Positions 43,301-51,544 of a DNA stretch of 53,149 bases are shown here, piece after piece (the first letter of the stretch is position 1; each line of letters starts with the position of its first letter). Below the pieces are notes generated by a model. It did not search any database, was not told where the DNA came from, and saw only the letters and a program-made list of their open reading frames with translations. This stretch comes from Longimicrobiales bacterium (lineage in GTDB: Bacteria > Gemmatimonadota > Gemmatimonadetes > Longimicrobiales > RSA9): NCBI GenBank assembly GCA_035764935.1, contig DASTYK010000143.1, positions 1 to 53,149 on the forward strand. The letters run 5' to 3'. The position numbers were made by a program, and so were the translations under genes.

Positions 43301-43600
43301 AGACGTGATCCGGCGCGCCTCACCACCCGTGATCGGCATGGCATAGAGGTCACCCAGCACGTCGAAGACGATCGTGCCGCCGTCGGGGCTCACCGTGACG
43401 TTGACCCACGTCGCCTCGTCGGTCTCGAACCGGATCGTCTGCGTCGGGCCGAGGCTCCGCGCGACGTCCCACTTCCCGTTCGACGTGTCCGCCGAGTCCT
43501 GCTGCGCGCTCAGTCCGGCGGGCGCCAGCAGCAGCATGAAAGGGGCGATGATGGATGCGGTCGCCGCGCGTGCTCGCGCGGCGGTGAGCAGTCTCGACAT
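40346..43600 (-). CDS. Exported amidohydrolase with N-terminal TolB-like beta-propeller
   Basis: The 1084-residue protein has a Sec signal (ASIIAPFMLLLAPAGLSAQ), then about 600 residues of TolB/WD40-like propeller built from repeated xSPDGxxIxF blades (RYSPDGSMIAYISD, AWSPDGQYIYVRK, RFSPDGRSIVFAS and more). The last 430 residues are a metal-dependent amidohydrolase: IIDVHAHVGGES (the HxH pair), SVKSYNHQRR with the likely bridging Lys, DGHTGVEHSLP and the closing GSLEPGKLADLVVLERNP. The design resembles imidazolonepropionase- or prolidase-like periplasmic peptidases of Gemmatimonadota and Bacteroidota. The substrate is unknown; a dipeptide or hydantoin-type amide is likely. GGAGG eight bases before the ATG supports the start. 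It shares a 140-bp divergent region with the next gene. Confidence 0.9.
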   Translation of the reverse strand: MSRLLTAARARAATASIIAPFMLLLAPAGLSAQQDSADTSNGKWDVARSLGPTQTIRFETDEATWVNVTVSPDGGTIVFDVLGDLYAMPITGGEARRITSGPAYDMQPRYSPDGSMIAYISDAGGGHNVWVMDADFTNPRQLTEEQQRLVNSPAWSPDGQYIYVRKHFVQQRSLGAGEVWMYHVSGGDGLQVTERNGWQKDAGEPAISPDGRYLYYSRDVTPGQTFEYNKDPYGTIYAIIRRDLRTGEEERYVNRPGGSITPLPSPDGRRLAFIRRVDLETVLFLKDVETGREWPVFDRLDRDMQEAWSIHGVYPQYAWLPDDRTIVIWGEGKLWRVDTETQQFAEIPYRVQVEQVVHEPLRFPVEVAPDEFPVRMLRDVTTSPDGRHVAYSALGRIYVRQMPDGEPRRLTRGDATESAPRFSPDGRSIVFASWDDTDAGRIRVALVDGSNLRDVVTTPGHYTQPSFSPDGRWIVYRAVGDDDIRGLMYAESPGVFVVSADGRGEPRKVTDSGNAPMFDHTGERIYLRGSRDGKMTLYSVDLNGADEVVHFESENATDIVPSPDGQWVAFAERYHAYVAAFPHTGRTITLGPRVSGYPVARISRDAGMYLHWSGDGSRVHWTLGPEYFTRTLDRTFAFLSDGGAEPAEPEAAGVQIGFTTSADTPTGTVALTGGRIITMAPEGGSTPRVIENGTIVVRENRIVAVGPAASVQVPGDAERVDVTGRTIIPGIIDVHAHVGGESAGILAQQSWPLLANLAFGVTTSHDPSNSTETVFTNSEMIRAGLKLGPRLYSTGTILYGAETPFKAVVENYEDALSHLRRMKAVGAISVKSYNHQRRDARQMIVKAGHETGIMVVPEGGSLYYFNVSHILDGHTGVEHSLPVPVLYDDIVTLFAESQVGYTPTAIVGYGGLSGEYYFYQHMDVWRHELLNRFTPRDVVLPRSRRRLMAADDDWNHIRIMQGAKEVYDAGGLVQLGAHGQLQGLGAHWELWMFEQGGMSPIEALDVATLMGARYLGMDRDLGSLEPGKLADLVVLERNPLENIRNTDSVQMVMVNGRLFDAATLQELAGRERWAERPPLYFENP

Positions 43601-43740
43601 GAAGAGAGCCTCCGGCAGATGGCGATGGGTCGCGCGGGCAAAGTAGGCCTGGGCGCAGGCGGCGCGAAAGCCGTCCTTCCGCTCCGCAGCGCGTCGCAGT
43701 ATCCTATCCGCCCCACGTCAGCCAACCAGCCGGAGGCGGC

Positions 43741-44127
43741 ATGCGCGAGCGCAAGTTCTACGCTGAACGAGTACGTCGATACGTCCAGAAGATCGAGGGC
43801 GTCCTCTATGACGCCTACCTCAAGATCGACGAGGAGCGCGAGAAGGCGGGCCTCGATCACCCCGCACCCGAGGACATCGACGTCCTCTCCTGGCCGCAGA
43901 CCTGGACCGACACGCGCGCCGGCTTCGACAGGCCGCTGCGCGACACCCGGCTGACCGAGCAGACCAATGTCGTGCTCGATTCCGTGCTGGGCATCGCCCT
44001 CGTCTATCACGCCGGCCACTTCGCCCGGCGCGTGGAGCAGCGCTCGGAAGCGTTCTGGGACGCGGTTCGCCAGCGGAAGCTGCCCGGCGCAACCGACGAA
44101 GCCGCATGGCAGGCGCTCGGCGCCTGA
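43741..44127 (+). CDS. Small conserved-looking protein of unknown function
   Basis: I do not recognise this 128-residue protein. It is soluble and mostly helical, with a charged N-terminus (MRERKFYAERVRRYVQKIEG) and a central DIDVLSWPQTWTDTRAGFD. There is no signal, membrane segment or Cys. CGGAGG four bases before the ATG and normal codon use support it as real. TATCCT at about 43698, 38 bases upstream, may be a -10 box. The M28 peptidase gene starts 26 bases after its stop, so the two may form a small operon. Confidence 0.7.
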   Translation: MRERKFYAERVRRYVQKIEGVLYDAYLKIDEEREKAGLDHPAPEDIDVLSWPQTWTDTRAGFDRPLRDTRLTEQTNVVLDSVLGIALVYHAGHFARRVEQRSEAFWDAVRQRKLPGATDEAAWQALGA

Positions 44128-44153
44128 GTCTCTCTTCGACCAAGGAGGTCCAC

Positions 44154-45518
44154 GTGGCCAGGCTGGGAACCGCCACGCTGCTGCTGGCACTCGCACTGCC
44201 CGCACCCCTTTCCGCGCAGGCGACGTCCGCCACCGTACCACCCGCCCGCGATCCACGCATCCGCGCCATCGCCGAAGCACCGCAGGCGGACCGGATCGAG
44301 CGTGACATCCGGACGCTCGTCGGGTTCGGCACCCGCAGCACGCTCTCGGACACGCTCTCCGATACACGCGGCATCGGCGCGGCCCGCCGCTGGATCAAGG
44401 CGGAGTTCGACCGCATCTCCGCCGCGTGCGGCGGCTGCCTCGAGGTCGGCTACCAGCGCATGCTCGTAAAGGGGGACCCGGAGAGCCGGATCAAGGAGGA
44501 CACCTGGGTCGTCAGCGTGGTCGCCATCCAGCGCGGCGCGACCATGCCGGACCGCTACGTCATCATGAGCGGCGACATCGATTCGCGCGTCTCCGACGTG
44601 ATGGACGCGACCTCGGAGAACCCCGGCGCGAACGACAACGCCAGCGGGATGGCCGGCGTGCTCGAGGCCGCACGCGTCCTCTCGCAGTACGACTTCGACA
44701 AGTCCATCGTCTATGCCGGGCTCTCGGGTGAAGAGCAGGGTCTGTTCGGCGGGCAGCACATGGCCGACGTCGCCGTGCAGGAGGGCTGGATCATCGAGGC
44801 CGTCCTCAACAACGACATGATCGGCAACATCCAGGGCGTCAATGGCGTCATCGACAACACCAGCTTCCGCGTCTTCTCCGAGCCGACGCCGGTCACGGAG
44901 ACGGAGCGCGCGCGCCAGCGCCGCCGCTTCACCGGCGGCGAGGTGGATGGGCCGTCGCGACAGCTCGCACGCTACGTCGATCGCATCACCGGGATGTACT
45001 TCACCAACCTCGACGCCATGATGATCTACCGTCTCGACCGGTTCGGTCGCGGCGGCCACCACCGCCCGTTCAACGATCGCGGCTTCCCGGGCGTGCGCAT
45101 CATGGAGACCAACGAGAACTACAACCGGCAGCACCAGGACCTGCGCACCGAGAACGGCGTGGAGTACGGCGACGTGATCGAGTGGGTCGACTTCGATTAT
45201 GCCGCGAAGCTGACCGGCGTCAATGCGGCCGTCCTCGCGGCCCTCGCCTGGGCGCCCGCGCCACCGCAGAACGTGCGCATCAGCGGCGCCGTACGGCCGT
45301 CGACGACGTTGGAGTGGGAAGCGTCCCCCGGACCCAACGTCGCGGGCTACAAGGTCTACTGGCGCCTGACCACCGAACCGCAGTGGACCGACTGGGTCTG
45401 GGTCGGCAACGTCAACGAGCACACGCTCGAGAACGTGGTGATCGACAACTACCTGTTCGGTGTGGCGGCCGTGGCGCCAAACGGCAACGAGAGCGTGGTG
45501 GTGTTTCCGGGAAGCTGA
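44154..45518 (+). CDS. Exported M28-family metallopeptidase with C-terminal fibronectin III-like domain
   Basis: Secreted aminopeptidase-like zinc enzyme of 454 residues. A Sec signal (TATLLLALALPAPLSAQ) is followed by the M28 domain: IMSGDIDSR, GANDNASGMAG (bridging Asp), SGEEQGLFGG (catalytic Glu pair), NNDMIGN (Asp ligand) and HHRPFNDRGFPG (His ligand). The first zinc ligand, normally His in GHxD, is Asp (GDID). The last 85 residues (PPQNVRISGAVRPSTTLEWE to the end) form one FnIII-like domain. AAGGAGGT before the GTG at 44154 supports the start over an in-frame ATG at 44106. It converges with the antiporter across the long inverted repeat. Confidence 0.9.
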   Translation: MARLGTATLLLALALPAPLSAQATSATVPPARDPRIRAIAEAPQADRIERDIRTLVGFGTRSTLSDTLSDTRGIGAARRWIKAEFDRISAACGGCLEVGYQRMLVKGDPESRIKEDTWVVSVVAIQRGATMPDRYVIMSGDIDSRVSDVMDATSENPGANDNASGMAGVLEAARVLSQYDFDKSIVYAGLSGEEQGLFGGQHMADVAVQEGWIIEAVLNNDMIGNIQGVNGVIDNTSFRVFSEPTPVTETERARQRRRFTGGEVDGPSRQLARYVDRITGMYFTNLDAMMIYRLDRFGRGGHHRPFNDRGFPGVRIMETNENYNRQHQDLRTENGVEYGDVIEWVDFDYAAKLTGVNAAVLAALAWAPAPPQNVRISGAVRPSTTLEWEASPGPNVAGYKVYWRLTTEPQWTDWVWVGNVNEHTLENVVIDNYLFGVAAVAPNGNESVVVFPGS

Positions 45519-45528
45519 TCTCGTTTTT

Positions 45529-45883
45529 CTTCACACAGAGGTCACTGAGGGGCACCGCGGACACAGAGGTTTGTCGCGGTGCTCCTTTTCACGCGGGCTC
45601 CTCCTTTTCACGCAGAGACGCGGAGGAGCGGAGACGCAGGGTCTAACTTAGAGGTGCTGCGTCCGGATCCTCGCGCAGCGCTCTTTTTTTGGTTTGCGGT
45701 TCCGTTGCGTGTGCACTACCCGGGTGGAGTGCACTTCAAGAAGATGAAGCAAGCCGGCGTCGCACGTTCGGATCCACGAGAGCGCCCTCTGCGCCTCTGC
45801 TCCTCTGCGGCTCTGCGTGAAAACGAGCACCTCCGAAACACCTCTGTGTCCGCTGTGCCCCTCCGTGACCTCCGTGTGAAAAC
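45529..45883. repeat. Long imperfect inverted repeat in a convergent intergenic gap
   Basis: The left arm (about 45529-45641) and right arm (about 45785-45883) are imperfect reverse complements over about 100 bases. Exact blocks include GCGGACACAGAGGT (45557-45570) with 45840-45853, TTTTCACGCAGAG (45605-45617) with 45811-45823, GAGGTCAC with GTGACCTC and GAGGGGCAC with GTGCCCCTC. The left arm also repeats CTCCTTTTCACGC directly (45582 and 45601). The 140-base centre has its own hairpin GTGCACT/AGTGCAC (45711-45734). No gene is supported in 45519-45902. Base use is far less GC-rich than its surroundings. Confidence 0.8.
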
Positions 45884-45902
45884 CTCCAGAGGACGAAAAA
45901 AA

Positions 45903-47243
45903 CTACCGCTGACCCATCTCCCCAGCCCGCCGCAACCCGTACTGCATGGCGACCGGCCCGATCAGCTCGTGGATCGCGACCATCGACACGAACAGCGTGC
46001 GCAGCTCCGCGCCCCATTCCGGGAAGGCCCGTCCCGCGATCACGACCATGCCGAGTGTGACGCCGGCCTGCGAGATGAAGCCGAGCCAGGCATAGCGCTG
46101 CACTTCCGGCTCGGCGCCGGCCATGCGGGCGCCCGCAACCGTTCCCCCGAAGATCGCCGCAGCGCGCAGCCCGACGAACAGCAGCGCGAACATCCACAGT
46201 TCGCGCAGCTCGCCGATGTGGATGCTGGCGCCGGCGAGGGCGAAGAAGAGGGCGTAGAGCGGCAGCGAGTTGCGGTGCACGCCGTCGACGAAGGGATCGG
46301 CCTCGACGGGGCTGATGTTCTCCAGGAAGAATCCCGCGGTGAGCGAGACGAGCAGGATCTCGAGGTGGAGCTCGCGTGCGAGCGTCGCATTGATGAACGC
46401 GACGGCGAACGTGAACAGCACGATGTTGGTGCCGACGCGGCGCAGGTAGACCGAGATCAGCCAGCCGATGATGGCGCCCGCGACGATGGAGCCGCCGATC
46501 TCGCGGCCGATGTCGAAGAAGAACGCAGTGTCGAAGCCCACGCCTTCGGCGACGAGCGTGCGCGCGACCGAGAGTGCGATCGCGAACAGCACGATCACGA
46601 CGACATCCTTGATCACGGTTACGCTCAGGATCGTCGTCGTGACGGGACCGGCCGAGCGCGTGTCGTTGATCACGGCGATCGCGACCGACGGAGAGTTCGC
46701 GATGGCGATGCTTCCGAGGATCAGGGCGATCGCGCCGACCTCGATGACTGGCAGGCCGGCGGTGAACGGCAGCACGCTCTGCAGCAGCAGGACCGTACCC
46801 GCGACGACCACGAATACGGCGGCCATCTCGAAGGACATGATCGAGAGGATCGCGCGCATCCGCTCGCGCAGCTCGCTCAGCCGCAGCTCGGCGCCCGCGG
46901 ACAGCGCGATCAGGCTGATCGCGAGGTCATCGATCAGGCGGAGCTGTGCGATGTCGCGCTCGGTGACCAGCCCCAGCACGCCCGGGCCCGCGACGAGGCC
47001 GAGCAGGATGTAGCCGGTGATGCGGGGCAGCCCCACGCCGTTGAGGATGCGGCCGGCGACGAAGGAGCTGAGGAGCAGGAAGCCGAGCGCGAGGGTCGCG
47101 AGGATCGGCGCGGGCCGGCTGCCCACCAGGCCGAGCCCCTCGCGCAGCAGCAGCATGAACGCGAGGATGACCACGAGCGTGAAGGCACGCTGGATCGTCG
47201 CCCGGGCCGGCTCCGTCGCCTGCGTCGATTCCGCGGCGGTCAT
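45903..47243 (-). CDS. Cation/proton antiporter (CPA2-type, Na+/H+ or K+/H+ exchanger family)
   Basis: Exchanges Na+ or K+ for protons across the inner membrane. The 446-residue protein has about 12-13 membrane helices and no C-terminal TrkA domain. GLPRITGYILLGLVAGPGVLG is the family start, and LILGSIAIANSPSVAIAVINDT carries the unwound helix; the expected ion-binding Asp pair is replaced by an Asn-Ser (ANSPS) at that site, so selectivity or coupling may differ. The ATG at 47243 overlaps the stop of the debranching enzyme (ATGA). In-frame sequence upstream to 47345 overlaps that gene and is rejected. The substrate ion is unknown. Confidence 0.9.
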   Translation of the reverse strand: MTAAESTQATEPARATIQRAFTLVVILAFMLLLREGLGLVGSRPAPILATLALGFLLLSSFVAGRILNGVGLPRITGYILLGLVAGPGVLGLVTERDIAQLRLIDDLAISLIALSAGAELRLSELRERMRAILSIMSFEMAAVFVVVAGTVLLLQSVLPFTAGLPVIEVGAIALILGSIAIANSPSVAIAVINDTRSAGPVTTTILSVTVIKDVVVIVLFAIALSVARTLVAEGVGFDTAFFFDIGREIGGSIVAGAIIGWLISVYLRRVGTNIVLFTFAVAFINATLARELHLEILLVSLTAGFFLENISPVEADPFVDGVHRNSLPLYALFFALAGASIHIGELRELWMFALLFVGLRAAAIFGGTVAGARMAGAEPEVQRYAWLGFISQAGVTLGMVVIAGRAFPEWGAELRTLFVSMVAIHELIGPVAMQYGLRRAGEMGQR

Positions 47244-49336
47244 GCGGGAGGGTAGGCGCCGCTCCTGCCTCCGGCAAGGTCGTCTTCCGCACCCAGGCGC
47301 CAGCAGCGCAGCACCTCCGCGACGCTCCATGCCTGCGCCACGCAACCTCGTCCCGTGTACGGCTCCTCGGCGTCGAAGATCTCCGCGATGCTGCCGACAC
47401 CGAAGTCATCCAGGTGCTGGATCAATCCCCGGAGCAGCGCGCGCGTTTCGTACGCGCGCTCGGGGTGCACGCGGCGCCACGCACTGATGTAGGGGCCGAT
47501 CAGCCAGCCCCACACGGTTCCCTGGTGGTACGCGGCATCGCGCGCGCGCAGGTCGCCCCAGTAGCGGGAGGCGTAGCCCGGTGAGCCCGGCGCGAGCGAG
47601 CGCAGCCCCACGGGCGTCAGCAGCTCGCGTGATACGACGTCGAGCACCTGCGTCCAGCGCGACTCGTCGAGCACGGCATGCGGCAGGGAAATCGAGAACA
47701 CCTGGTTCGGCCGCAGCGCCGCGTCGTCGCCGTTCTCGCCGTCCACGACGTCGTACAGGTAGCCGCCCTCGTCGAACCAGAACCGTTCGTTGAACGATGT
47801 GCGCGTGCGCTCGGCCGCGGCGCCGAGTCGATCCGCTGCGTCGGTGTTGCCCGCTTCTCGCTCCCACCCCTCCAGCAGCCGCTGGGCGTTGTACCACAGC
47901 GCATTGATCTCCACCGCCTTGCCACGCCTGGGCGTCACCACCCAGTCGTCTACCTTGGCGTCCATCCAGGTGAGCTGGTAACCCGCTTCGCCCTGCCGCA
48001 GCAGCCCGTCCACCGGGTCCACGCCTATGCCGAAGCGCGTGCCGCGCATGTGGTGCTGCACGATGTCGCGCAGCACCGGGAGCAGGCGCTCGAGCGTGTC
48101 GCGGTCACGGCTCGCCTGAACGTAGCGATCGATCGCGTGGAAGAACCACATCGTCGCATCGGCGGTGTGGTAGAGTCCTTCCGTCGCGTGGTCCGGGAAC
48201 ATGTTGGGAATCAGCCCGTCCCGGACATGGCTCGCGAACGTGCGCAGGATGTAACCGGCCTCGCGCCGGCGTCCCGTCGAGAGTGTCAGTCCTTCCAGCG
48301 AGATCATCGTGTCGCGGCCCCAGTCCGTGAACCAGTGGTAGCCGGCGATGATCGTGCGCGCCTCGTCGCCCGCCGCGTGCGCACGCGCCAGCTCACCGGC
48401 GCGCGTCGCGGGCCTGACGATGAACTGGTCCGCCGCAAGCACGAGGTGACCGGCGATCGCGTCGTCGGGCGGAACCTGCGCGAGCTGGATCAGCCGGTCG
48501 CGCCGCTGCAGCTCGGCCTCGATCACGTCGTCTGCCCGGAGGTCCTGTACCGATTCGTACGGCTCCGTCGAGGCGATCAGCATGACCTCGCCGCCCGGCT
48601 CGATCGGCGCCCGGAAGTAGCCGGGTGTCCACAGCTCGCCATGGTCACGAAAGCCGCGGTTCGCCTCCACCCGGTAGAGCAGCTCGTTGACGCGTCGCTC
48701 CTCCTGCACGAGCAGTGCATCGCGGCAGAGGAGTCGGAGCGGCGGATGCGGACCGCCGCCGATCAGGCGGAACCGGTGATCACCGTCCGCCAGGATCGTG
48801 TGCGGCTCGAGCAGCGGGGCGCTCACCGGATCCTCGTGTCCGCGGAAATGCGCAAAGGGATGCAGCCGCAGTGTGGCGTTCCCCGGCCCCTCGAGCAGCC
48901 GGTACACGATGCAGGTCGTGTTCTGCCCGTGGGGCATCAGCACGCGTCGTTCGATGCGGTAGCCCTGGATGTCGAAATCCCAGATCGGCAGCCCCGCCTC
49001 GAGACGGAAGGCGACCAGGTAGTCGGACGCCGGAACCTCGGTTGCACTCGCCGATTCCGTAGCGCCGAACGGGATCACCGTTCGATCCTCGAGCTCCAGC
49101 TCTTCCCACAGGTGGTTCAACATCACCGAGCGGCCGAGCGGCGCGGGCAGCGCAGCGACGAGCAGGCCGTGGTAACGACGCGTGAGCGCACCCGCGATCG
49201 TCGTCGACGCATACCCTCCGAGTCCGTTCGTAACGAGCCACTCGCGCTCCAGCAACGGTTCCGGCCCGGATCCCGGCTCCAGCGTGAGTGGTCTCCGTAT
49301 CTGACAGCGATGCATCCGCTCGACCGTCGAGCTCAT
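47240..49336 (-). CDS. Glycogen debranching enzyme (amylo-alpha-1,6-glucosidase, GH133 type)
   Basis: Removes alpha-1,6 branch stubs from glycogen. The 698-residue protein has the N-terminal GDE_N beta-domain (EWLVTNGLGGYASTTIAGAL, TRRYHGLLVAALP) and a C-terminal (alpha/alpha)6 barrel with WFTDWGRDTMISLEGLTLST (catalytic Asp), YHTADATMWFFHAIDRYV, TWMDAKVDDWVVTPRRGKAV and YHQGTVWGWLIGPYISA. This matches the archaeal/bacterial GDE family. GGAAGGGGAA before the ATG supports the start. It follows TreZ by 147 bases (no gene in that gap) and is coupled to the antiporter. Confidence 0.94.
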   Translation of the reverse strand: MSSTVERMHRCQIRRPLTLEPGSGPEPLLEREWLVTNGLGGYASTTIAGALTRRYHGLLVAALPAPLGRSVMLNHLWEELELEDRTVIPFGATESASATEVPASDYLVAFRLEAGLPIWDFDIQGYRIERRVLMPHGQNTTCIVYRLLEGPGNATLRLHPFAHFRGHEDPVSAPLLEPHTILADGDHRFRLIGGGPHPPLRLLCRDALLVQEERRVNELLYRVEANRGFRDHGELWTPGYFRAPIEPGGEVMLIASTEPYESVQDLRADDVIEAELQRRDRLIQLAQVPPDDAIAGHLVLAADQFIVRPATRAGELARAHAAGDEARTIIAGYHWFTDWGRDTMISLEGLTLSTGRRREAGYILRTFASHVRDGLIPNMFPDHATEGLYHTADATMWFFHAIDRYVQASRDRDTLERLLPVLRDIVQHHMRGTRFGIGVDPVDGLLRQGEAGYQLTWMDAKVDDWVVTPRRGKAVEINALWYNAQRLLEGWEREAGNTDAADRLGAAAERTRTSFNERFWFDEGGYLYDVVDGENGDDAALRPNQVFSISLPHAVLDESRWTQVLDVVSRELLTPVGLRSLAPGSPGYASRYWGDLRARDAAYHQGTVWGWLIGPYISAWRRVHPERAYETRALLRGLIQHLDDFGVGSIAEIFDAEEPYTGRGCVAQAWSVAEVLRCWRLGAEDDLAGGRSGAYPPA

Positions 49337-49483
49337 TCGTTCCCCTTCCGCACTGTTTCGGTTCGGGCAGCGCGCGAGACCCGGCGCCGCGCCCTCTCCG
49401 CCTTTCCACTCGTGCCGCTCACGACGTCGAAACGCCGAGCGTCCACGTTCCCGTCTGCGCGTCGTTGCAGGTTCGGCGCCGCT

Positions 49484-51544
49484 TCACTGCTTCCGCTCAC
49501 GCAACGCTTCGGCACTCGGCCGCAGAAGCACGGCAGCATGCGCCGGCAGCTGCCAGCCACGCGCGGTCTCCACCTGCGGTGTGCCCGGACCGCCGTAACG
49601 GACGTCGTCACTGGACCACTGCACGGACCATGCATGACCCGGCGGCGGCGCGAGCAGGGGCTCGGCAATGGAGCGACGCCGGATGCGACGTCCCAGGTTC
49701 ACGAGCAGCAGACGTGCGTCGCGCGGAGCGTCACCGTCCCAGCGCAACGCGAACGCGCGAGGGCCGAGCACTGCGCCGGCGGGAATACGGTCCTGCAATG
49801 CCGGCTCGGAGCGGCCAAGCGCAATCAGATCGCGGTGCAGCGCCAGCCAGTGCGCATGCGCAGGGTCGTCGCGCTCGGAAATGTCGAGCGTGCTGCGCTC
49901 GAGTGTCTGTCGCTCGCGGGGGTCGGCAGGCGCGACGCCGGCAGCGGCAAAACTCTCGAACTGCTGCAGGAACTCCACCCTGCCCTTTGCAACGTTGCTG
50001 CCCAGCTCACCCGAATGATCAGCCATGTAGAGGTAGGGCTGGGCCGCCGCGTACTCCTGGCCCTGGAAGAGCAGGGCATGCGACGGGCCGAGCAGCAGGA
50101 ACGCCGTCAGTGCACGTACGACACCCGGATCCGCGATCGCATGCAGTCGCTCGCCGCGCAGCGAGTTCGCGACCTGGTCGTGGTTCTGCAGGTATGCGAC
50201 CAGCCGCATCGGCCCGATGTCGGTGGCATACGCGCCCCGACGCTTGTCCTGCCACGCGTAGCGCTGCCCTTGGAACAGCCAGCCGCGCGTCGCGAGCGAC
50301 ACCAGCTCCTGCGCGCTGCCGGTGTAGTCCGCATAGTACGCCTCGTTGCGCCCCGTGGCGGCCACGCGCGCGCTGTGGTGAAAGTCGTCGTTCCACAGCG
50401 CATCCATGCCGTGGCCACCCTCCCCGGGTGGACGCAGCATGTGAGGCTCCTGCGGCTCGTTCTCCGACGTGATCAGTATGCGACGTCCCGCCGCTGCGTC
50501 CCGCGCCGTGCGCACGATCTCGGCAAGGATGTGCGGCTCGCTCGTGTCCTTGACGTCCTGCGTCGCGTCGAGCCGCAGGCCGTCGAAGTGGAACGCGCTG
50601 ATCCAGTACGCGACATTCTGCAGCACGTATGCGCGTGCGATCGGCGCCCCCGGACCATCGAAGTCCGGGCACTCGCCCCAGTCGGTGACATGACGCTTTG
50701 AGAGGAACTCCGGCACGTAGTGCAACATGTAGTTGCCGTCGGGGCCGAAGTGGTTGTAGACGACATCGAGGATCACGGCCATGCCCAGCGCGTGCGCGCG
50801 ATCGACGAACGCACGCACGTCGTGTGGCGTGCCGTACGGGTGGTACGGCGCGAAGTGCAGCACGCCGTCATAGCCCCAGCCGAACTCGCCCGAAAACTCC
50901 GCGATCGGCATCACCTCGATCACCGTGATGCCCAGCTGCGCGAGATGCTCGAGCTGCGCCGTCGCCGCACGCCATGTCCGCTCCGCGGTGAACGTCCCGA
51001 TGTGCATTTCGTAGATGTACTGCTTACCCGCGGTGACGCCGGTCCAGTGCTGGTCGGTCCAGTCGAAGGAGGGATCCACCACGCACGACGCGCCATGCGG
51101 GCCGTCCGGCTGCCAGCGCGACCACGGATCCGGCAACGCCTCGCCGCCGTCCAGGCTGTAGCGGTAGCGTGCACCGGCACCGATGCCCGGAACACGCGCA
51201 GCAAACGTTGTCGAATCGACGCGCTCGAGCGGAACACGCGCATCGTCGAGCACGACGTCCACGCGACGCGCACGCGTCGCATGAACGCGGAACTCGACGC
51301 CGTCAGCGTGCAGTGTTGCGCCAGGCAACGGTGTCGCAGTGGCGGCAGAGGCGGATCGTGGGCCGCCGCGCGGCGTGCTCGACGGATGCGCGGCGGTGTC
51401 CGCGCGTTGGATCTTCGAGGACGGCGCGGCCCGGCGGTCGCGCTGCGCGCCCGGCGGCTGCGCGATCGTGTCCTCGGGTTGGGTCTTCGAGGACGGCGCG
51501 GCCGGGCGATTGCCCCGCCCGCCCGCGCCTTCAGTGCGCGACAC
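49484..51544 (-). CDS. treZ: Malto-oligosyltrehalose trehalohydrolase (TreZ)
   Basis: Releases trehalose from maltooligosyl-trehalose in the TreY-TreZ route. The 686-residue protein has a 70-residue low-complexity Pro/Ala/Ser head with a duplicated 24-residue unit, a CBM48-like domain ([19 protein letters not shown]), the [11 protein letters not shown] hallmark and a GH13 barrel: [20 protein letters not shown], nucleophile Asp in [10 protein letters not shown], acid/base Glu in [12 protein letters not shown] and [15 protein letters not shown] plus GPDGNY points to TreZ rather than branching enzyme. The GTG at 51544 is chosen; ATG 51592 would extend further into the amine oxidase gene. It overlaps that gene by 14 bases. 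No TreY is in the window. Confidence 0.92.
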   Translation of the reverse strand: MSRTEGAGGRGNRPAAPSSKTQPEDTIAQPPGAQRDRRAAPSSKIQRADTAAHPSSTPRGGPRSASAATATPLPGATLHADGVEFRVHATRARRVDVVLDDARVPLERVDSTTFAARVPGIGAGARYRYSLDGGEALPDPWSRWQPDGPHGASCVVDPSFDWTDQHWTGVTAGKQYIYEMHIGTFTAERTWRAATAQLEHLAQLGITVIEVMPIAEFSGEFGWGYDGVLHFAPYHPYGTPHDVRAFVDRAHALGMAVILDVVYNHFGPDGNYMLHYVPEFLSKRHVTDWGECPDFDGPGAPIARAYVLQNVAYWISAFHFDGLRLDATQDVKDTSEPHILAEIVRTARDAAAGRRILITSENEPQEPHMLRPPGEGGHGMDALWNDDFHHSARVAATGRNEAYYADYTGSAQELVSLATRGWLFQGQRYAWQDKRRGAYATDIGPMRLVAYLQNHDQVANSLRGERLHAIADPGVVRALTAFLLLGPSHALLFQGQEYAAAQPYLYMADHSGELGSNVAKGRVEFLQQFESFAAAGVAPADPRERQTLERSTLDISERDDPAHAHWLALHRDLIALGRSEPALQDRIPAGAVLGPRAFALRWDGDAPRDARLLLVNLGRRIRRRSIAEPLLAPPPGHAWSVQWSSDDVRYGGPGTPQVETARGWQLPAHAAVLLRPSAEALRERKQ
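51407..51508. repeat. 72-bp tandem duplication in the treZ N-terminal coding region
   Basis: Positions 51407-51436 and 51479-51508 agree at 28 of 30 bases; the period is 72 bases, exactly 24 codons. In the protein the units read [18 protein letters not shown] and [18 protein letters not shown], so the duplication keeps the reading frame and lengthens the disordered head of TreZ. Confidence 0.8.

Noticed and set aside
45579-47255. 558-codon plus-strand frame across the inverted repeat and antiporter
   Set aside because: Asp/Glu/His/Arg-rich antisense shadow; it starts inside the repeat and has no domain.
47678-50701. Very long open frame (1007 codons) on the plus strand
   Set aside because: It lies opposite the treZ and debranching genes, whose motifs are complete; its translation is Arg/Gln/His-rich with no domain, a typical high-GC antisense shadow.
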